Assembly: GCF_008297955.1 (NCBI RefSeq)
Contig: NZ_VTPY01000007.1
Span: 244,952-308,951, forward strand
Source of the DNA: Billgrantia pellis
GTDB lineage: Bacteria; Pseudomonadota; Gammaproteobacteria; Pseudomonadales; Halomonadaceae
DNA length: 64,000 nt
Direction of reading: 5' to 3'
Shown here: piece after piece, positions 60,949 to 64,000 of the stretch
Position numbering within the stretch: position 1 is the first letter of the stretch
Layout: the number at the start of each line of letters is the position of its first letter
The notes under the pieces: model-generated
The model's input: the letters and a program-made list of their open reading frames with translations, nothing else
The model's database searches: none
Told to the model about the DNA's origin: nothing
Position numbers and translations under genes: made by a program

Positions 60949-63827
60949 CCGCTGGCAAGGTGGCGCCACCCATCGATGCCTGGCAAGAGCTCAAGCAAGA
61001 GCTGCTTTCGATCATGCCCGACGAGCGGCTGATCGACGATCCGCTGCGCACCCTGGCCTATGGCACCGACGCCAGTTTCTACCGGCTGATACCCAAGCTG
61101 GTGGTGCGCCCCGCTGACGAGGAGGAACTGGTGGCGGTGCTGGCCGGCTGTCGCAAGCGCCGGCTGCCGGTCACCTTCCGTGCCGCCGGGACCTCGCTCT
61201 CGGGACAGGCGGTGAGCGGCTCGGTGCTGATCCAACTGCGCGAGGGCTGGCGCGGGCACGAGATCCTCGACAATGGCCGGGCGATCCGCCTGCAGCCCGG
61301 CGTCATCGGCGCCCGGGCCAATCAATTGCTGGCCCCTTTCGGGCGCAAGATCGGTCCCGATCCGGCCTCCATCAATAGCTGCATGATAGGCGGGATCGCC
61401 GCCAACAACGCCTCGGGCATGTGCTGCGGCACGGCGCAGAACAGCTACCGCACAGTGCGCGACATGCGTGTAATCCTGGCCGACGGTACGCGTCTGGATA
61501 CTGCCGACCCGGCCAGCCGTGCGAACTTCCGCCGTAGCCACGCAGGACTCATCGAGGGGCTCGAGCGGCTCGCCGCCGAAACCCGGTCCAACGCGCCACT
61601 GGCCGAAAAGATCCGTCACAAATACCGGCTCAAGAATACCACCGGTTATGCGCTCAACAGCCTGATCGATTTCAACGACGGCATCGAAATTCTCAAGCAC
61701 CTGCTGATCGGCTCCGAGGGCACGCTCGGCTTTATCAGTACCATTACCTACGACACCGTGGTCGACGAACCGCACAAGGCTGCGGCGCTGGTCTTCCTGC
61801 CTGATATGGCCACGACCTGCCGTGCCACCATCGCACTCAAGTCCGCGCCGGTATCCGCAGTGGAACTGATGGATCGCGCTGCGCTACGCTCGGTGGAAAA
61901 CAAGCCGGGCATGCCTGAGGGGCTCAAGACCCTACCTGACGGGGCGGCGGCGCTTCTCATCGATGTGCGCGGCAACGACGAGGCGCAGCTCGAATCCAGG
62001 CTCGATGCGGTGCAGGCCATCTTCGAGGGCATCCACACCCTGGAGCCGGTCACCTTCACCCGCGACAAAACCTCCTACGAACGCTACTGGAAAATTCGCA
62101 AGGGGCTCTTCCCCGCCGTTGGGGCGGTTCGTGACACCGGTACCACGGTGATCATCGAGGACGTCGCCTTTCCCATCGAACGTCTCGACGAGGGCGTGCT
62201 GGCGCTGACTCAGGTCTTCCATCGCCACGGCTACCCGGAGGCGATCCTCTTCGGCCACGCCCTGGAGGGCAACCTGCACTTCGTCTTTCCGCAAGGCTTC
62301 GAGAAGCCCGGCGAGGTGGAGCGCTACCAGGCGCTGATGGACGAGGTGGCACAACTGGTCGGCGTCGAATACGGTGGCTCGCTCAAGGCCGAACACGGCA
62401 CCGGGCGTAACATGGCACCCTACGTCGAATGGGAGTGGGGGCCCGAGGCCTACGCGCTGATGTGGCAAATCAAGGGGCTGTTCGACCCCGAGAACCTGCT
62501 CAACCCCGACGTCATCCTCAGTCGCAATCCAACCCTGCACCTGGAGAACCTCAAGCCGCTGCCGGCTGTCGATCCCATCGTCGACAAGTGCATCGAATGC
62601 GGCTTCTGCGAGCATGTCTGCCCTTCGCGCGATCTCACGCTCACGCCGCGGCAGCGCATCGTCGCTGCCCGCGAGATGGCCAGGCTCGAGGCGTTGGGTG
62701 AAAGACTCGACGCCAAGAATGCCGAGTGTCTCGAACGGCTGCGTGAGGATTACCGCTACGCCGGCGACGAGACCTGCGCCGTCGACGGGCTGTGCGCTAC
62801 CCAGTGCCCGGTGGGTATCAACACCGGTGAGCTGATCCGTGAGATGCGCCATGATCGGCTGGCGGCGCATGCCCACCTGGCTCGTCGGATGGGGCGCCAT
62901 TTCTCCGGCACCACGCGGCTGGCGAGGGGTATGCTCAACCTGGCCGGCGTCGGGCGCACCGTACTGGGCGAGAAAGGGCTCTTCAAGGTGAGTGGAGCCA
63001 TCACCCAGGCCAGTGGCGGCAAGGTGCCCCAGTGGATTCCCACCCTGCCCAAGGCGGCGTCGATCCGTGTGCTCAAGCGAGAACCTGCGGCCGGTGGCAT
63101 GCGTGACAAGGTGGTCTATTTCCCTTCCTGTGCTACCCGTGTCTTCGGCGCCGCCTATGGCGACAGCGAGAACCGCTCGATCATGGAGATCACCCTTTCG
63201 CTGCTGGAGAAGGCCGGCTTCGAAGTGATCGTGCCGGAGATGCCAGGACATCTCTGCTGCGGTATGGCCTTCCAATCCAAGGGCCAGTTCGAGGAGGCGA
63301 CGCACAAGGCGCGCGAGCTCAACCGTGAGCTGCTGGTGGCAAGCCAGAACGGCCGTTATCCGATACTCAGCGACACCAGCCCCTGCGTGCTGCACATGCA
63401 GGGACGGCTGGATGACCGCCTCGCGATGCAGGAGCCGGTAGCCTTCGCCCACGATCATCTGCTGCCGCGCCTCGATATCCTGCCGCTCGATGAGCGGGTG
63501 GCGGTGCACGTGACTTGCTCCAGCATCCACATGGGGTTGGGCGAGCGGATGGTGGCCCTGGCGCGGGCCTGCGCCCGTGAGGTGGTGGTACCGGCCGAGA
63601 TTACCTGCTGCGGCTTCGCCGGCGACAAGGGGTTGGTTACGCCGGAGCTTAACGCCTCCGCGCTCCAGGGGCTGGCCGGGCAGGTGGAGGAGTGCGACGC
63701 CGGCTACTCCAACTCGCGCACCTGCGAGATCGGTCTGTCGCTGCATGGCGGCATCCCGTATCGTTCGATTCTGTCGCTGCTCGATCGTGCCAGCCGCGAG
63801 CGCAGGGAAGCGGTCGAGACAGTCTGA
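60945..63827 (+). CDS. FAD/iron-sulfur D-lactate dehydrogenase (Dld-II type)
   Basis: A 960-aa quinone-linked oxidoreductase. N-terminal FAD-binding domain (about 40-250; PVTFRAAGTSLSGQAVSG, GIAANNASGMCCG) and FAD-oxidase C domain, then [4Fe-4S] cysteines CIECGFCEHVCPSRD near 545, a second Cys motif around CATQCP, and C-terminal CCG motifs HLCCGMAF and TCCGFAG. This fusion matches the long D-lactate dehydrogenases that occur with lutABC. It overlaps lutC and ends the operon. Confidence 0.93.
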   Translation: MTAGKVAPPIDAWQELKQELLSIMPDERLIDDPLRTLAYGTDASFYRLIPKLVVRPADEEELVAVLAGCRKRRLPVTFRAAGTSLSGQAVSGSVLIQLREGWRGHEILDNGRAIRLQPGVIGARANQLLAPFGRKIGPDPASINSCMIGGIAANNASGMCCGTAQNSYRTVRDMRVILADGTRLDTADPASRANFRRSHAGLIEGLERLAAETRSNAPLAEKIRHKYRLKNTTGYALNSLIDFNDGIEILKHLLIGSEGTLGFISTITYDTVVDEPHKAAALVFLPDMATTCRATIALKSAPVSAVELMDRAALRSVENKPGMPEGLKTLPDGAAALLIDVRGNDEAQLESRLDAVQAIFEGIHTLEPVTFTRDKTSYERYWKIRKGLFPAVGAVRDTGTTVIIEDVAFPIERLDEGVLALTQVFHRHGYPEAILFGHALEGNLHFVFPQGFEKPGEVERYQALMDEVAQLVGVEYGGSLKAEHGTGRNMAPYVEWEWGPEAYALMWQIKGLFDPENLLNPDVILSRNPTLHLENLKPLPAVDPIVDKCIECGFCEHVCPSRDLTLTPRQRIVAAREMARLEALGERLDAKNAECLERLREDYRYAGDETCAVDGLCATQCPVGINTGELIREMRHDRLAAHAHLARRMGRHFSGTTRLARGMLNLAGVGRTVLGEKGLFKVSGAITQASGGKVPQWIPTLPKAASIRVLKREPAAGGMRDKVVYFPSCATRVFGAAYGDSENRSIMEITLSLLEKAGFEVIVPEMPGHLCCGMAFQSKGQFEEATHKARELNRELLVASQNGRYPILSDTSPCVLHMQGRLDDRLAMQEPVAFAHDHLLPRLDILPLDERVAVHVTCSSIHMGLGERMVALARACAREVVVPAEITCCGFAGDKGLVTPELNASALQGLAGQVEECDAGYSNSRTCEIGLSLHGGIPYRSILSLLDRASRERREAVETV

Positions 63828-63832
63828 GTCAT

Positions 63833-63879
63833 CCACAGTCGCTCACTCGCGAGCGGCTGTGGCTCGCGAGCGGCTGTGG
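63833..63879. repeat. 17-bp tandem repeat with hairpin after the lut operon
   Basis: CTCGCGAGCGGCTGTGG occurs twice in tandem (63846-63862 and 63863-63879), each with an inner CTCGCGAG palindrome. CCACAG at 63833-63838 can pair with CTGTGG. No T-run follows. Possibly a terminator-like structure in a recently duplicated form. Confidence 0.6.
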
Positions 63880-63945
63880 ATAGTTCTGCCGTCATCGCTT
63901 CTTCATGCGCCTGCCGTCATTCTGAAACTTTTTTGCCAGCGGCCC

Positions 63946-63974
63946 TTGCGGGGTCGCGGGGAAACCCGTAAAGT
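63946..63974 (+). promoter_or_regulatory. Candidate stable-RNA (tRNA or rRNA) promoter
   Basis: TTGCGG and TAAAGT with a 17-bp spacer, T-run AAACTTTTTT upstream as a possible UP element and GC-rich ACGCATCCGC after the -10. This arrangement is typical of gammaproteobacterial tRNA/rRNA promoters. The gene itself would start beyond base 64000. Confidence 0.5.
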
Positions 63975-64000
63975 ACGCATCCGCTGCCGGCGACGGGCAA

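Overview
The window is GC-rich, densely packed bacterial chromosome with no mobile element, CRISPR array or complete RNA gene. Gene content and protein flavour point to a gammaproteobacterium of the Halomonadaceae (Halomonas-like): an epd-pgk-fba / tkt / metK / ahcY core cluster, prlC-yheV, a fused TAXI-TRAP transporter and an SLC6-type sodium symporter. The genus is inferred from family resemblance, not from a database search.

Layout. 1-1 kb: 3' part of a copper nitrite reductase gene. 1.2-11.9 kb: a complete C-P lyase phosphonate operon, phnCDEFGHIJKLMNP, tightly overlapped, with a TTGTCTAGACAA palindrome before phnC and the same core again across the phnF start codon. 11.9-23.9 kb: glutaminase, a formaldehyde-dehydrogenase-like zinc enzyme, dGTPase-like protein, RNase T2, NERD protein, sirtuin, YciH/SUI1 and several envelope proteins lying between two paralogous HAD phosphatases. 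23.9-27 kb: a 2-ketogluconate-type operon (LacI regulator, kinase, reductase) with a perfect LacI-type operator. 27.1-39.7 kb: central carbon and methyl-cycle genes (fba, pgk, epd, class I aldolase, tkt, metK, ahcY) interrupted by two small heat-shock genes and ligB. 39.8-44.7 kb: a copper-storage protein, a small DUF6152/DUF6644-type pair, an AEC transporter, two hydrophilic proteins, metF and sodC. 44.7-48 kb: TAXI-TRAP transporter. 48.4-53.7 kb: yheV, prlC, an SLC6-type transporter, a gamma-carbonic anhydrase and a YdjM-like protein. 53.7-57 kb: DctB/DctD two-component system. 57-63.8 kb: lactate regulator and lutABC plus an FAD/Fe-S D-lactate dehydrogenase. The last ~60 bases look like a stable-RNA promoter pointing out of the window.

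How parts work together. The most interesting regulatory reading is that the TAXI-TRAP operon has a good sigma-54 (-24/-12) promoter and, about 150 bp upstream, a TGTGCGGAAATCCGCATA inverted repeat plus an extra half-site, while a sigma-54 activator (DctD, with intact GAFTGA) and its sensor are encoded 5 kb away. The lactate operon has two ATTGGT-N3-ACCAAT operators in the divergent gap with its GntR regulator. PhnF, the LacI-type regulator and possibly the copper-storage gene also have convincing palindromes, so this window holds several testable local regulons.
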